From Heterotrichella gracilis (lineage: Eukaryota; Sar; Xanthophyceae; Tribonematales; Xanthonemataceae): DNA of 64,000 nucleotides. The stretch's first letter is position 1. Each line of letters opens with the position of its first letter. The DNA is taken from positions 124,001 through 188,000 of the forward strand of contig JAULBX010026274.1 of assembly GCA_032358255.1 (NCBI GenBank), in the 5' to 3' direction. A model generated the notes under the pieces. The model did no database searches. It was given only the letters and a program-made list of their open reading frames with translations, and had not been told where the DNA came from. This document shows positions 13,127-25,139 of the stretch, in pieces. Made by a program: the position numbers and the translations under genes.

Positions 13127-14756
13127 GCTGAAGGCTTGCTACACCTAGCTCCAAGGTTGTAGCTGATGGTGACACTGAAATAAACACATGTACTCTTTGG
13201 AACTTGCAAAGCTTTAAAATTTAATCTACTGGCGCTGCTGAATTCAAGGCAAGGTTTACCATTCCTACAGGTTTTGGTGCAGTAGTTGACACTGCAGATG
13301 TGTTCCCTTTGACGTTGTGCTCTGTGAACACACTTAGCCTAGGGTTTCGAGAACGCCCAAGAGCACGTGCACTCAGTGTTTAAAGTCAATAAGAATGAAC
13401 GAAAGCGCTTTTTGAAACACAATGTCACACAACTGTAGTTCCACCGGCCACATATATCCCGTACAGAGAAGATATAGACTTTCGGCCAAATGCATGCATG
13501 CCGCACAAACTTGTTGCTTTGTGGCTTTCAAACGTTGTGTGCCCAACTCTTGTTCGTTTCTAGACCGAATTCATTTGCGCCCATATCGGGTCCCAGCTCG
13601 CACTTTGTCACAAGGTTGAACCACACATGCATCCAGAACCCTAGGGTTTAGAGTTCAACCGAATCCCACGAATGCCAGCTGGGGTGAAAGCTTGACGTCC
13701 CCAATATAAACAAACGATATGGCAACCCACCTCTGAGAGGTTGTGCTTACATATAAGGCTTTGTGTTCGAAGCTATTCTGCAATGACACCCAACCATGGC
13801 ACAATTGATGGCATTTTGTGCTGGACGCCCTCCAGGATTGGCGGTGCTGGCAGCGTGTTGGTGGTGCAAGAGCTTGGCCTACCAAGAGACATTTGTTCGC
13901 CTGCCCGTGGGTCTTCACACCTCGGCGGCAATATAGTCACAACCCCCTGGTGGTGGCATGTGACAGGGCTTGGGCTGGAAAGTGTATGGGACGCTAGATG
14001 TGCAGCTGATGTTGGTCTGAGCCTTAAGGCGTGGCTACAGTATGCTTTCAACGAACAGTGTAGAGCTTCCAGTGGAAGGTAAGCTGAGGGCTGAAAATCT
14101 TACATACACAGCCATAGTTCAGTGGCGTGTGTGGCGTCCCAAAATTGCCTAGTCAAGGGTCAACATACAGTGGGTAGGAAAGGTAACAAGACGCACTGCT
14201 GTGGAACCTAATTCAGCAGAAAAAATTAAGCGCCAGTCATACAGGGAGTTGGTGATGGTCATTAGGGCATCTAATAAAAAAGGAGTTGACGTGCACCTTT
14301 TAGGCAGGGAAAATAGGGAGCAAGCAACCTGCGGTGCAGTTTTTGTGGTGCTGAAACCACAGCCATTATGCTGCCCTTGCATGTACTGAGAACAAGCGCA
14401 TGCTGAAGCTAGCAATTCAACCGTGTTGCCTGCACCCTAAAAGTCATACAGTTGGCAAAACAAATACGTATTACATCCTATGGGTTGAGCTGCACTCCCC
14501 CCAAGAACGCCCAAAACAAGGGTAAACAGTTCCCAACAACGCACGGGGGACCTAAAAACAAGAGCTGCAAGAAATACAATTCTGTCACAGCAAGCAGAGG
14601 TGCCATCGACTGTGTGTGACCCGTGCTGATATCCCAGCTATGTGCCACCCTGCCGGCCGGGAGCTCCTTGCGCGCCCTTTAGCAGGCCCACCTGAGATAC
14701 GTAGTAGTGGTGGCCACGCCAAAACAGTGACAGCAGCTGTTATGTGCGCGCCTCTG
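13127..14756. other. intergenic region, one unsupported open frame
   Basis: This region lies between the start of the GAR-like gene and the 3' end of the next minus-strand gene. A plus-strand frame at 13741-14082 (113 codons) has a fairly ordinary amino-acid mix, but no family resemblance and no supporting exon structure, so I do not call it. A CCCTAGGGTTTAG telomere-like motif sits at about 13640-13652. Confidence 0.4.
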
Positions 14757-15998
14757 CTAGCTAAAGCACTTGAACAGCCCCAGAAACCCTGATCGTTTTT
14801 GCCGAGATGATGGCTTTGATTGCACAGCTGTCAGCTTGGCTGCCAGGTGGCTTGGGGGAGGGTTTGTTGGAGGAGTGTAAGGGCTGGGATCGGCCGCATC
14901 ATATGGAGGACCCGCAGTAAGCAGCCACTGCTGTACTCGCTCTGCAAGGGACATGGCCACACATTAGCACCTTGCACTGCAAATAACAAACAAGCACAAA
15001 TGAGGAAGAGTTTGAGCAACTTCAGTACCTGTCGAGCTGAGCCGCAAGTCTCTGAACCCAACAAGGTTGGGAGCAGTCAGAGAGCTGAACTGCTGCGTGG
15101 CGGGTCGGTGCCTCTCTGTGGACCCATACTTGTTGTTGACTTGGGTAGGAGTCGCGTGGAACTGCTTGGTTGATGCAGATGTTGTCGGGGCCACATCAAC
15201 CCTGCTGCCAACGATGGCAGTCAATGGACTGGGTTGTTGGTGCTCTTCTTGAATTGGCGGAGGTGTGCGGTACCCGTCATCCCACTGCAACACCTTCTCT
15301 CTTGCCACACTCATTGCACTGTCCCCCCTGCCCGCCTGGCTGCTGTTTGGCTGGTGCACCAAGTTCACAGGCTGACTAGCCTGAACCTCAGCAGCAGCAG
15401 CGTGGGCTCCACCAGCTCCATCACGTGCAGCAGCAACACTGGCTGTCAAAACAGCTGCTTGGTCATCAAAGTTTGCCTCCTGAGAAGGAAAGCCTGCTCC
15501 CTGGGTGTTGGCAACTGCAGGGCCAAACCCGTTTTGCCCGCCACTCCGCTGTCTGAGTTTATGTGCCGAGGACTCTACCGCGGCGCCCGCAGGTGGGTTG
15601 TTGACCGCACCCTGAAGGTCTGGCACGGCCTCCCTAGCGGTGTAGTCGATGTTGAGGAGTGACGTTGAGCTGGTTTCAGGCTCGTTCTGTGAGAGCGACG
15701 CCACCACCCCTCGTTGCTGCAGCTGGGCGAGGGGTGGGCTGCTAGCGTCTGGGTTGGTGGCTGGTTCTGCTTTGTCTGCAACGTTCGACGTATAGCTGTG
15801 GTGAAGGTCCGCGCTGTCTGGTGCCCGAGTGGTTCCTTGGCCCACCTTGGCCAACCTGGACGAGCTGCAAGTGTCACTGCTAGTGGGCTCCTCCAGCCCC
15901 AACACAATGGAGTGCACCTGCTGCACGGTTTCCAGGTCCCCGTTTTCCTGCCTCACGTATGTGTCGTTAAGACTGAGCCCTGAAGTAGGCTTTGCCAT
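14757..15998 (-). CDS. unrecognised low-complexity protein with basic, aromatic C-terminal tail
   Basis: There are two exons. Exon 1 is 15998-15029, with a CAG|GTACTG donor. Exon 2 is 14941-14757, after a cccttgcag acceptor. The join restores frame as LSST-E-RVQQWLLTAG. The total is about 384 residues. The first 320 residues are rich in Ala, Ser, Pro, Gln and Thr with no visible fold, transmembrane helix or signal peptide, although DDGYRTPPPIQEE looks like a short linear motif. The end is different: a short helix (LAERVQQWLLTA), a Pro-rich linker, and a basic-hydrophobic tail SRQKRSGFLGLFKCFS. A Lys-Cys-Phe-Ser end could be a membrane-contact or lipidation site, but that is inference. It starts 491 bp from the divergent thrombospondin-repeat gene. 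No function can be named. Confidence 0.6.
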
Positions 15999-16489
15999 GA
16001 GTATACCAGCTACTCTGCATGATCATGCAACGTATCTCGTCAGCAGCAGTGCGTGTGGAGGGAGGAGGGAGAGGTACCAAGCATCAGCACAGGACAGGAT
16101 CGACTTACAGACCGGGACTGTCACTGCAAACCGCAAGATTGGCAAGTGATGGTCCGCAGACGCTACGCTCTTACTGTCTCGACTTTCTTCCAACGCAAAA
16201 AGCTTCAAGGGGGTCATATGTTAATCGTCATGTCCCCGTTTTGGGGCTGCTTACCCCCCCTTTCGAGCCATCGCTGAACCTCACACAAAGTGACAAGCTT
16301 GGTTGGACCTGCAGGTTGGCTTTATTGAATGTGGGCGATGAGTGTCTCTGCCCAAACAGCATCCCAAAGTGCAGTGGCTCATCGGCCACATAATGAATTG
16401 GGCATGCCGCTGGCTGCCGCATGCCTGGTCACACGACCCTCAGCGAGGGCTGAGCACGCAATAGCATATTGACACGGTGACGATCCGCT
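15999..16489. promoter_or_regulatory. divergent upstream region, 491 bp
   Basis: This is the shared 5' space between the minus-strand low-complexity gene (start 15998) and the plus-strand thrombospondin-repeat gene (start 16490). It should hold both promoters. I can point to no specific factor site. Confidence 0.4.
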
Positions 16490-19400
16490 ATGCAGAAATC
16501 AAACCCATCTTTTGTTTTCGTTTTGCTGCTTTTCTCGTTTGCCAGAACCACGCCAGGAGTGCTTGCAGGCAATGTAGCTAGTAGGGTCCTGGGCCGACTA
16601 ATGCTTCAGCAATCGAACGGTGCAAACGAGGTGCAATACGGGGTCTCCGTTCAATCAACACTCTGTCCTCAAACAGAGTATTTCTGCGGCGCGGCCGACT
16701 TGTTGTTGAAAGAGTCCTTTGACGCTGTGCAAGGGAACTGCACATATGACCAAGGTACGGTTTTGCCTGCACACGGTCGTGTGACACCACAATAACCAAC
16801 TGCAGCAAGGTGGCCTAGTAAGCAATAATTGAAATCGCTCTCCACACACTTTGATCGTAAGTGTGTGGACCAAGGTATGCTAGCTGCAGCATGGCTGCTG
16901 CTGAGTGCCCTGGGACCCACCACAGTGCAGGAAGTTCACTAAGAACATGGAGGGTTCCCGCAGTTGAAAGAACAAGCAGTGAGCTACAAACCCATACATT
17001 TTCTCACCAATGTTGCCACCTTGCAGATTTTGATAGCTACACGTGCGGGGTGAACGTCTTCAGGGGTGCAACTTACACCGTTGCACGGGCGGGGGAGTGT
17101 CAGTCTGCATGCATAACCTCGAGCAGTTTAGACGGTGCATCAGCTAACTACTACTGGGAAACTTCAGATTGGTCTGTATGCTCCAGTGACTGTGGGGGCG
17201 GTGTGCTTACTCGCACGGTTGTGTGTAGAAACAGCTTGAACGGAAGGTGAGCGCAGCGCCAGGAGGCATGACACTTTATGTGTGTTGCAGCCTGTTTGCA
17301 TCACAAACCTCCCTGTTGGTCTACTAAATCTACAGTATATTGGTAAGCCTAAGATGTCCTGTTCATGCTACAAGCCTCATTGGTGGTCTACTTAAAATAT
17401 TAAATGGATATATAAAGTATATTTTTAAACCTAAGCTGTTTCACTCATGCTGCACACAGGCAAGTGTCAAATGCACAGTGCCGCAAGGAAGACAAGCCAG
17501 CCAACACCAAGGCATGCAACACAGCGCCTTGCCCTGTGGTGCGGCGGGGGTTGCAGCTGTTGCTGTCACCGTGGCAGGCATGCGACGCCACATGTGGAAC
17601 AGGAATGGTGCCCAGGACAGCATCTTGTGCCAACCCGGATGGGCTATTGGCAGAAACCAGCATGTGCCCCTCATACAGCAGTGAGTCCCCATGCACCCAT
17701 CGCCAGCTGGCGGGTTACTACCTTGCTCTCCTTCTGCATCTGCAACAACAGCATGGATGGTGGCTGGGGCTATTGCTGCTACATGTGTTTGTGTCAACGT
17801 GCATGTGATTTACGTCAGTGCATGTCAGTGCGTGCGTGGTTTCAAGGAGTGATAGGCATTCCTTCCCCTGCAGGTAAGCAGCTGGCCAAGGACTGCAGCA
17901 CGCAAACCTGCCGACAGTACAGATGGAAGCTGAGTCCCTGGACCAAATGCTCAGGCCAGTGCGGCTCAGAGGGCTTCATGACACGCACCGCAACGTGTTT
18001 CAACGGCACTGCCGCAACTCCAACGCCAGTGCAGGTGGAGGCCACCTACTGTGGGTCGCTGCCCAGTGGCACAACCTTCAATAGGACGTGCAACGCGGCG
18101 CCATGCGTGGGGTACAGCTGGCAGATTGGCAGCTGGGCCAGCTGCAACACAACCTGTGGTGGCGGTGTGCGCCCCCGCTCAGTCACCTGCATGGACATGT
18201 TTGGGCGTGGCGTTCCAGACAACCAATGCCCAGGGCAGCGCCCTGCACGCTACTCTGAGTGCAATGTCCTACCGTGCAATTTCTGCAAAATGGACAACCC
18301 GTGCTCTGGCCAGGTATGGTGCACCACACTAGCCTACCATGAAAATAAACGACAAAGATAAATCTGCATGCATGCAGCCTTTGACTCTGGCGATCAAATG
18401 GGTTGATTTGCTTGGAAGGGACTTTGCAACGAGGAGGGCACTACCCTCCTGTCCACTAATCTCCTACCAACCGCCTGCCCTGCAGGGTGTCTGTCGAACC
18501 ACCGGCAACAGCACAGTGTGCACCTGCAGCCCTGGGTACCGGGGCCTGTACTGCGAGATCCCGCCCTCGTGTTCGGGTATTCTGGACAACGACGGCAACT
18601 GCTGCCAGGGCGGGGTGGTCAGCGCAAAGGGGAACTGCTGTGGCAAGGTGCGACGTGCATGATGTGCTCCCTGAAGGGTGCATAATTTTCAAGGGCAGAG
18701 TGCAATTCCTCAAGAAAAAAGCTGGCAGATAGATAACACTTCTGGCTGACACCTATGCACACCGACTGGCATGATCGCAGGCTCAGTGGTGGGCTTGAAT
18801 AAATGAATGTGTATGTCTCTGCCCTCAGCTCATTATTATTTTATCCTTCCTGCAGCTGTGCATACATGAGGCAGGTATTCACAGCCTTGCTTGTCCCTTG
18901 CAGTCCGCTGTTCTGGATGCGACTGGGGAGTGCTGCGAAAGCGGCGTGATTGACCCATGCGGCAAATGCAACGGGGTTGCCAAGGCAGTGGATGTTCAAA
19001 ACCAGTGTTGCAACAGTGGTGTGCTGGATGCGCAAGGATTTTGCTGCAGCAGCGGTTACCTGGATGAGTGTGGCGTGTGTGATGGGGACTCAGGTAGCTG
19101 TGCTCTGACTGCAACAATTATAATTCAGGTAAGCTTTTCATCCTAGAATGCATCAGGTAACAGGTTTGTGGATTTTTTCTGGTGTTGACATCGCACGGGA
19201 CAGAGCAGCAAATAGGTGCAGGGCTCCTATTCAAATCTGCACTACCTGCAAAAATGGTAATGGGTTGCAATGCCTGGTGTCCCATGCACTATGGCAATAT
19301 ACATCCTCAAATCATATGCGCTGTCGTCTCATTTGGCACGGTGTTGTGATGCATGTGCTGTGGACATGCCGACTGCGTTCACATATAATATGGGCATGCA

Positions 19401-22400
19401 TTCATGGATATGGTGTTACATTATGAGTGGCTTTTTGTATGTAAAATCCATTTTTAATGCGCTAGGAAAAGCCCTGATGCTGTACTATTGCCCGTGAATG
19501 CAGGTGAGCCCTGTGACAAGCTTCCTGCAGCTGGGGATGAGAGCCTTCAGGCAGGATGTGGCCCGCTATGCAGCGCAGATCCTCAAGCTATCTGCGTACC
19601 GCGTGACCGTGGAAGATGCTGTGGTGCAAACCGGGGGATCGGGAGGTGCAGCCATCGGTCCCCGCACAACCAGTGTGAACATGCATGTGGCGGTGGTGGC
19701 CTACCCATCAAGCAAAGTGCAAGTTGTGGTGCGTGCATGCACTGTGCACTGACCTAGTGTGCAGTTGCCCAATATAGCAGGGTGCGCGTCAAAATAATGG
19801 ACACATGCGCCCCTGCCACGCATCTGCAAAGCATACCACATAATGGTGCTGGATGGATGATGCTGTTCCTAATGCTACTGCATTTGTATATGCCATGGCG
19901 CTGTGCGCATTCACATGAAGCATGCAACGAGACCCTATGCTGCATGCCACATCATCTGTCTCAATCTCACGTCGTTGACAGCAGCAACATTGCCATCTCT
20001 GGTCCTTTTCAGGACATCCAAGTTGCAAGCGCGTCTCGGCTGCTGTACAATGCCATTGGCACCCAAGCTTCCAGTGGGCTGTACCTGCTGACCGGGGTGC
20101 AGAGTGTTGCTCGGCGCAGTGTGTGCGGCAACCAGGTGTGCGAGGCTGGGGAGCGAACCACAGGGGATCCTGCAGATGATGGTACGTTTAGGGTCTAGGG
20201 GTTTAGGGTTTGCAGCTACATGTACCGGCCCCTTCACGCCCATGGCATGATGCATCTACCAACATTGACCAAATGCCATGTATGACGCACTCCTGTCCTT
20301 CACACAAAACATATTATGCCATGTAAGGTTCAAGAGCTGGGTGAGGAAACTAAAGTGACGGTCAGGGGCAAAGGCTAGTGTTGCTCCTTGTCTAGAATAC
20401 ACAATCTCCGGGATAGAGAACACCATATGCATCAGCATCAGATGTATCCATATCCTGTGCCTCACATTGTACTGCAGGTTGCATACAGGATTGCCCTATG
20501 GTGGTGAAGGCCTGCCCTGCAGATGACCGTGGCCTGCCTTGCGGAGGGAAAGGTCGGTGCTTGAGCGTGACAGGCGCATGCGCCTGCTTCATTGGCTATA
20601 CGGGCCCTGGGTGCAGCTTGTGTGCAGAGGGCTACATGCGGTACGCAAACGAGACCCCAGCTGCATCCATACTCACTGTTTTTTAATTTCTCTGCTAATT
20701 AATGTCATTAATCATTACTGATTATTTTCATCGATATGATTTTGATGTGACTCTGCCATCATTGTAAATTTGCCACCAACTCGAGCACTGTGATAGCAGA
20801 ACTGTGTTCAAACATCATTAAAACGCTGCTAATGGCGGGTCTTGCCAGCATCCAGCGCAGCAATTGTTGCGCATGAAACGCCCGCACACTATGCATTGCC
20901 AAGCATGCAGAGTATTAATAAATAAAAATAAATTAAATTGGGTCATCACTGGTGCACAAACCATGGTGATGATGGTGTGGCCAATTGCATGGATGCAGGT
21001 CGGGGGCGTTGTGCGCACGCTACGTGAAAGAGAAGCTGCCTCCACTGCCTGCACAAAATGGTGCCAAGGCGGGGGTGCTAGCAGTGCTTGCGGTGGGGAT
21101 TGGCCTGTCAGTGATTGGCGTGCTGGCGCTGGTGATCGTGGCACTGCTGGTGTTCCGTTCGCGCCCCAACAAGCGCCAACAGACGTCGTTCAGGTGGGCT
21201 TCGTGGCGATTGTGTCAAGGGTGGTGTGCCAGGGAGGTTGCATCTACATAATACTTGACAGAAACTGCCACCAAGCTTGCATGCACTACATGCACAGCGG
21301 TCATTGCAGCGCACAGCAGCTGAGGTTACTGAGGGCCGGCTTGCGCCATCATTTGCTGCTCATATGGCACCATGTAATGCGCAGCGCTATTGCAACAATT
21401 ACCATAGGTAGTGGGCATGATCCACTCAGCACACCAGTGGGCCAAGGCCCCTCCCAGCATTGCATTGGCCACATCATGATGCATGGCCCCTGGTTCAACC
21501 ATTCACCGTAGCAGCTGTTCAGCCTCCTGCACCTTTGCACTCCCCTGCAGGCGCCACAGTATAGGGGCGCATGTGGGGCTGCCCAGGCGACGCACACTGT
21601 CTAACGCCAGTGCCCAACCAGCAGCCAGGTCAGGGGCTGCCCCCGCACGGGGTGCAGCCAAGAAAAGCAAGCGCTTCAGGGTCAGTGACCTCATGCGCAT
21701 GAAAGCGCCTGGAGGTAGGGGGGGCGGCAGCTGGGGGCATTGTCACGCCGGGCATCATGCATATGGTCCTGGACCAGTGGCGCCATGCCACCCATGGACT
21801 GTGCACTAGTAGATGCGCAGATGGGTGCATTTGCAAGCTGCATCGATGCATGAATGCATCTAATTGCGGAAGATGACCAGTGTAGATATTTTGAGCTCAG
21901 TATGTTGACAATCTGAGTAGCTTATTCTTGTTATGGCGGCATTGGTGTATCATGTGGCAGCTGATGGTTGACTTTGGTGGTCATGGCAAGGGGTGTTACA
22001 CTAAATTACACCGCAAAGTTGCATGGCCACCCAGCTATCATTCATCGGTGACAGGGGTAAAGAAGCCAGTGCCCACCCCCTCCAAACCAGTGGATTTTGC
22101 CAAAGCAACATCAGTAAAGGCTGCTAAAGGCAAGGTCCCCAGTCAAGAAAGCAACGCTGCCCACCGGGATGGTGAGCTTGCAAGTATCAAGGCGCTGAAG
22201 AAACCACCAGTGACTGTCCAAGATCCGCTACCCAGCACTTCGCTGGGGTTTTCAAGCGCACCATCAGCCCAGGACTCCAAATATCATCAGGTAAACTGGC
22301 TTTGACAGTGTACCTTCTTGATGGACGCAGCACAATGGTAATTTTGCAGTACAGGCAAGGGGTTGTGCTCTGTGCTGCACATACTGACGGTGGCCACATC

Positions 22401-23027
22401 TGAACAAAGCCCTAATATCACCTAGGCAGTGTAGCAACTATTTGGGTCACAGAAAATGCCAGTCAATGCTCAACACGTTGTGTTTGCCAATTTAGCATGC
22501 CAAGGTACACTACCACTTGGTATGTGCGGTGTTGTAGGTTACTGGTTTTATGGAGTGGGTTTTGGCCTTACACAGTGTGACCCAGTAGTTGTGGTAGGTT
22601 AATCAGCGTGTTTTTCCTTTTCAGGAAGTGTGGCAAAGACTAACGTTCAGGCATCCTTGGCCGGGTTGATTCCCCTCCTGTGTGAGCCTTACGGCTTGGA
22701 CTCCCTAACTCCTGTGCCCTTTGGCTGTATTAAGGTCACTTCATTGGTTAAGCCATGGTGGTGCTTCTTGGCAGGTTACAGCAGCAATGGGGCCTGCTGC
22801 CTCTCTTGACCCTGTGAAGTGAAGTTGCTCAGACAGCCTCGCGAGTGTGCACTATTTTGTGTTTGTGGGTTCTGGCAAACGCAACAAGTGCCAATGGGGT
22901 TCTGCAGGTGCCCACAAGTTCCCCTCCAAGGGTTTTGCCACAGCACCAGGCCACAGGTAGCTCCACAAGGGCCTCCACGGAACTAACGTCCATACCCACA
23001 CGACCCCTCCATCGCCCTGAAAAGTAA
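16490..23027 (+). CDS. thrombospondin type-1 repeat / EGF-like single-pass membrane protein
   Basis: A predicted surface receptor or adhesion protein. It begins with a signal peptide (FVFVLLLFSFARTTPGVLAG). Four thrombospondin type-1 repeats follow (17155-18290), opening with WSVCSSDCGGG, WQACDATCGTG, WTKCSGQCGSE and WASCNTTCGGG. Next come an EGF-like module (VCRTTGNSTVCTCSPGYRG, near 18490), a Cys-Cys repeat block (18560-19110), a globular segment (19501-20090), a CGNQVCEAGE motif and a second EGF-like module (near 20540-21010). One transmembrane helix is at about 21085-21160, followed by FRSRPNKR. The basic, Ser/Pro-rich cytoplasmic tail continues in exons near 21550-21715, 22050-22292 and 22909-23027, ending RPLHRPEK. 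Several joins are exact in phase: NGR/QVSN, SYSS/KQLA, DDG/CIQD, YMR/SGAL, SFR/HSIG and APGG/VKKP. Possible extra exons between 22293 and 22908 are unresolved. The ligand is unknown. Confidence 0.8.
20187..20211. repeat. degenerate TTTAGGG motifs in an intron of the thrombospondin-repeat gene
   Basis: Two TTTAGGG units with a TAGGGG between them lie just after an exon ending at 20180. This is a second interstitial telomere-like patch. Confidence 0.55.
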
Positions 23028-23108
23028 GGGCCTGCAGTGGACCGCGTGCAGCTGCCCTGTCAGGGCAGGTGATGGTGAGTGATGCACAGCCGCAGCTTGA
23101 TACTGCAT

Positions 23109-23113
23109 TGTAA
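23109..23113 (+). terminator. TGTAA poly(A) signal of the thrombospondin-repeat gene
   Basis: TGTAA is the usual green-algal polyadenylation signal. This copy lies about 80 bases after the stop at 23027, a normal distance. Confidence 0.5.
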
Positions 23114-23394
23114 AAAGCAACTTGCGCGTTACAGAACTTTCCCAAACCCATCCCCAAAAACGTTTCGACTTGGCGAGCCCATGCGCCTGTACCTAGACTG
23201 TGTACACATCTGCTGCACTGGCCAACCGATCAGGAACTATGGCTACCATGTCTGTAAACCAACTCCCAGGCAGTTTGCCCTGGAGTGGGTGCACACCCGC
23301 CCTCACAACTTGAACATCCACCCACACATAGACGCACCAGTGCTGCTGGCAAATCTGTGTCCCTGATAGTAGCAAGTGAGCAGGTAGTAATATG

Positions 23395-23399
23395 TTACA
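23395..23399 (-). terminator. TGTAA poly(A) signal of psbR
   Basis: TTACA on the plus strand, which is TGTAA on the psbR strand. It lies about 65 bases after the psbR stop and faces the TGTAA of the convergent plus-strand gene. Confidence 0.5.
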
Positions 23400-23463
23400 G
23401 AGATCAACAAGACTCACTAGCATCTAGGGAACAGTGCTGGCTATGGTACAGAGTAGGGGAGGT

Positions 23464-24207
23464 TTACTGGCCAATAGCTGAGGTGGACACCACCAGGGTG
23501 ACGCCAATGCCCAAAAGCACCACAATAAGGCCAGCCCTGCAAGAAAAACAACACAGTTAGCACTGGCGGTGGGGAGGGAACAGGGTTTCAGGCCGTAGCA
23601 CAAGGAAGGAAGGAATCCTTATGGGGGCAAACCTCACCATGCGATCAGCCCGGTTGTGCCCAGCTTGTAGGTCTCGCCAGACTCTGACCACGTGTCTGGG
23701 GTGTAGATTGGTGAGTACCCGTCAACGTTCACGCCGTACTTGTTGGCGTACTTGTACACTCCGTAGCCCTGCAAGTTGCGAAGGGTTGTCAGTCCCCAAG
23801 CCAGCGCCATGCCATGGGTGCTCGAGCTCGTGCCACGCACAGCACGCGTACCTTGCCCTTGCGCCCGCTGGCGTCGGTCCAGTCCTTCTTCTGCATGGAC
23901 TCGGAGATGCCCATGAGGTTCTTCTGGACGATTGGGTCCTTGATGGTGTTCAGGCCCTGCTTCTTCACGTCGACCTTCTTGGAGGCGTTGGCCACCACCT
24001 GGAGGTTGACATTGGAGCGGGTCCTGCAAGCCCACAAAAGACTCGTTGAGACAGGGCACACTTTACCAGGTGCTGAGTGAAAGGCGTGCGGAGGATGTAC
24101 GGAATGGAAGGAATTGCAGCCGCGACATGGCACACTCCATACCGGCTGCTCTTGGTCTGCAGGCTGGAGCCCAGGAAAGCCTTCTGTGCGACTGCGGTGG
24201 AGGCCAT
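23464..24207 (-). CDS. psbR: photosystem II 10 kDa polypeptide PsbR, plastid precursor
   Basis: PsbR is a thylakoid protein that supports the oxygen-evolving complex of photosystem II. Four exons join exactly: 24207-24143, 24023-23852, 23768-23638 and 23536-23464, for 146 residues. The N-terminus [15 protein letters not shown] is a chloroplast transit peptide and a thylakoid transfer region follows. The family blocks [30 protein letters not shown] and TTGLIAW are present. The single C-terminal transmembrane helix is [19 protein letters not shown], ending AIGQ as in plant PsbR (ALAQ). A TGTAA signal follows the stop. It is the first of three plastid-targeted genes on this strand, with the methyltransferase and psaL upstream of it. 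Confidence 0.96.
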
Positions 24208-25139
24208 CTTGCTAGGTGACGTTGCCAAGCAGCACAAGCAGAGGGGTTCAGGAACAGGGGACAAGCGACGCCGGGTATAAGCGAAGGTTGCGACTTGCTC
24301 CCACAAGTATCTGTGCGTCCACTCAGGCCGAGGCCGAACACACCCTATCCAATCGCTCAATCTGATTGGATCACTGGAGGTGACCTTTTTGCCACGTCCG
24401 CATCTGACGTGGACTGGAGGGTTTGGCAACTGGTTTGTAGGGTTTTCACAGCGTCCACAGGAAAATAAATTCTTTTTGAGAACTCTTTTGAGGACTGTTT
24501 TACAGGAATGGCCACCCTCGTTTGTGGCTGCTGCCACCTGTACACCAAAATTGGCCCATAAGTAGATGCGTGCAGTTACAGACAGTAGCTCAGAGTCTGC
24601 AATGTACCGTTCCAACAAGCAGTGTGTTTTCAAGTGCAATGACCTTGTCCAGGCGGGCGTGGCTACTAGGGTCTGCTGCGCTGCGCTAGGGTTTTAAGGC
24701 GGCCCAGGAAAAGATAATGGACATTTATACGATAGCACCAGAGCAGCCATAGAGCAGTTAGCCCATAACATCAGGCAGGTGGTGACAGGTAGTGGCTCTG
24801 CAGTGTACAAGTTCATCAAAGCGTGTTCTCAAGTGCAGTGCCGTTGTCCACCTGTCCTGAAGCACATCTGCCACAACTAGATGTGGTACAAAAACAATCG
24901 AGCAACACCTTACCAAGGTCTACCATCCAAAAATTACCTAGTGCACACTTTTCCACAGTCAGTGGTCGTGAAAAAGGCAGCGTGCGCCACCTGGCAGGTC
25001 AAAGGGTATTCCCATTATTGCCGCAACTGATAAGTGCATGAACTCTTGTAAGCACTGGACCAGAAAAATATGTGTTGCACTTTCCAGCATATCTGCTTGC
25101 CGCGCGTGTTTGACCACATCCAACAATCCCACTGAAAGA
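24208..25139. other. psbR upstream region
   Basis: This holds the psbR promoter and the 3' flank of the methyltransferase gene. A minus-strand frame reaches through 24639-24208 in phase with psbR, but it has no transit-peptide or family character, so the ATG at 24207 is preferred. No RNA gene or repeat was seen. Confidence 0.5.

Noticed and set aside
13741-14082. 113-codon plus-strand open frame
   Set aside because: It has no family resemblance, exon support or promoter evidence, and the surrounding frames are similar in length by chance.
24208-24639. Upstream in-frame extension of psbR
   Set aside because: The ATG at 24207 starts a typical transit peptide; the extension has no conserved residues.
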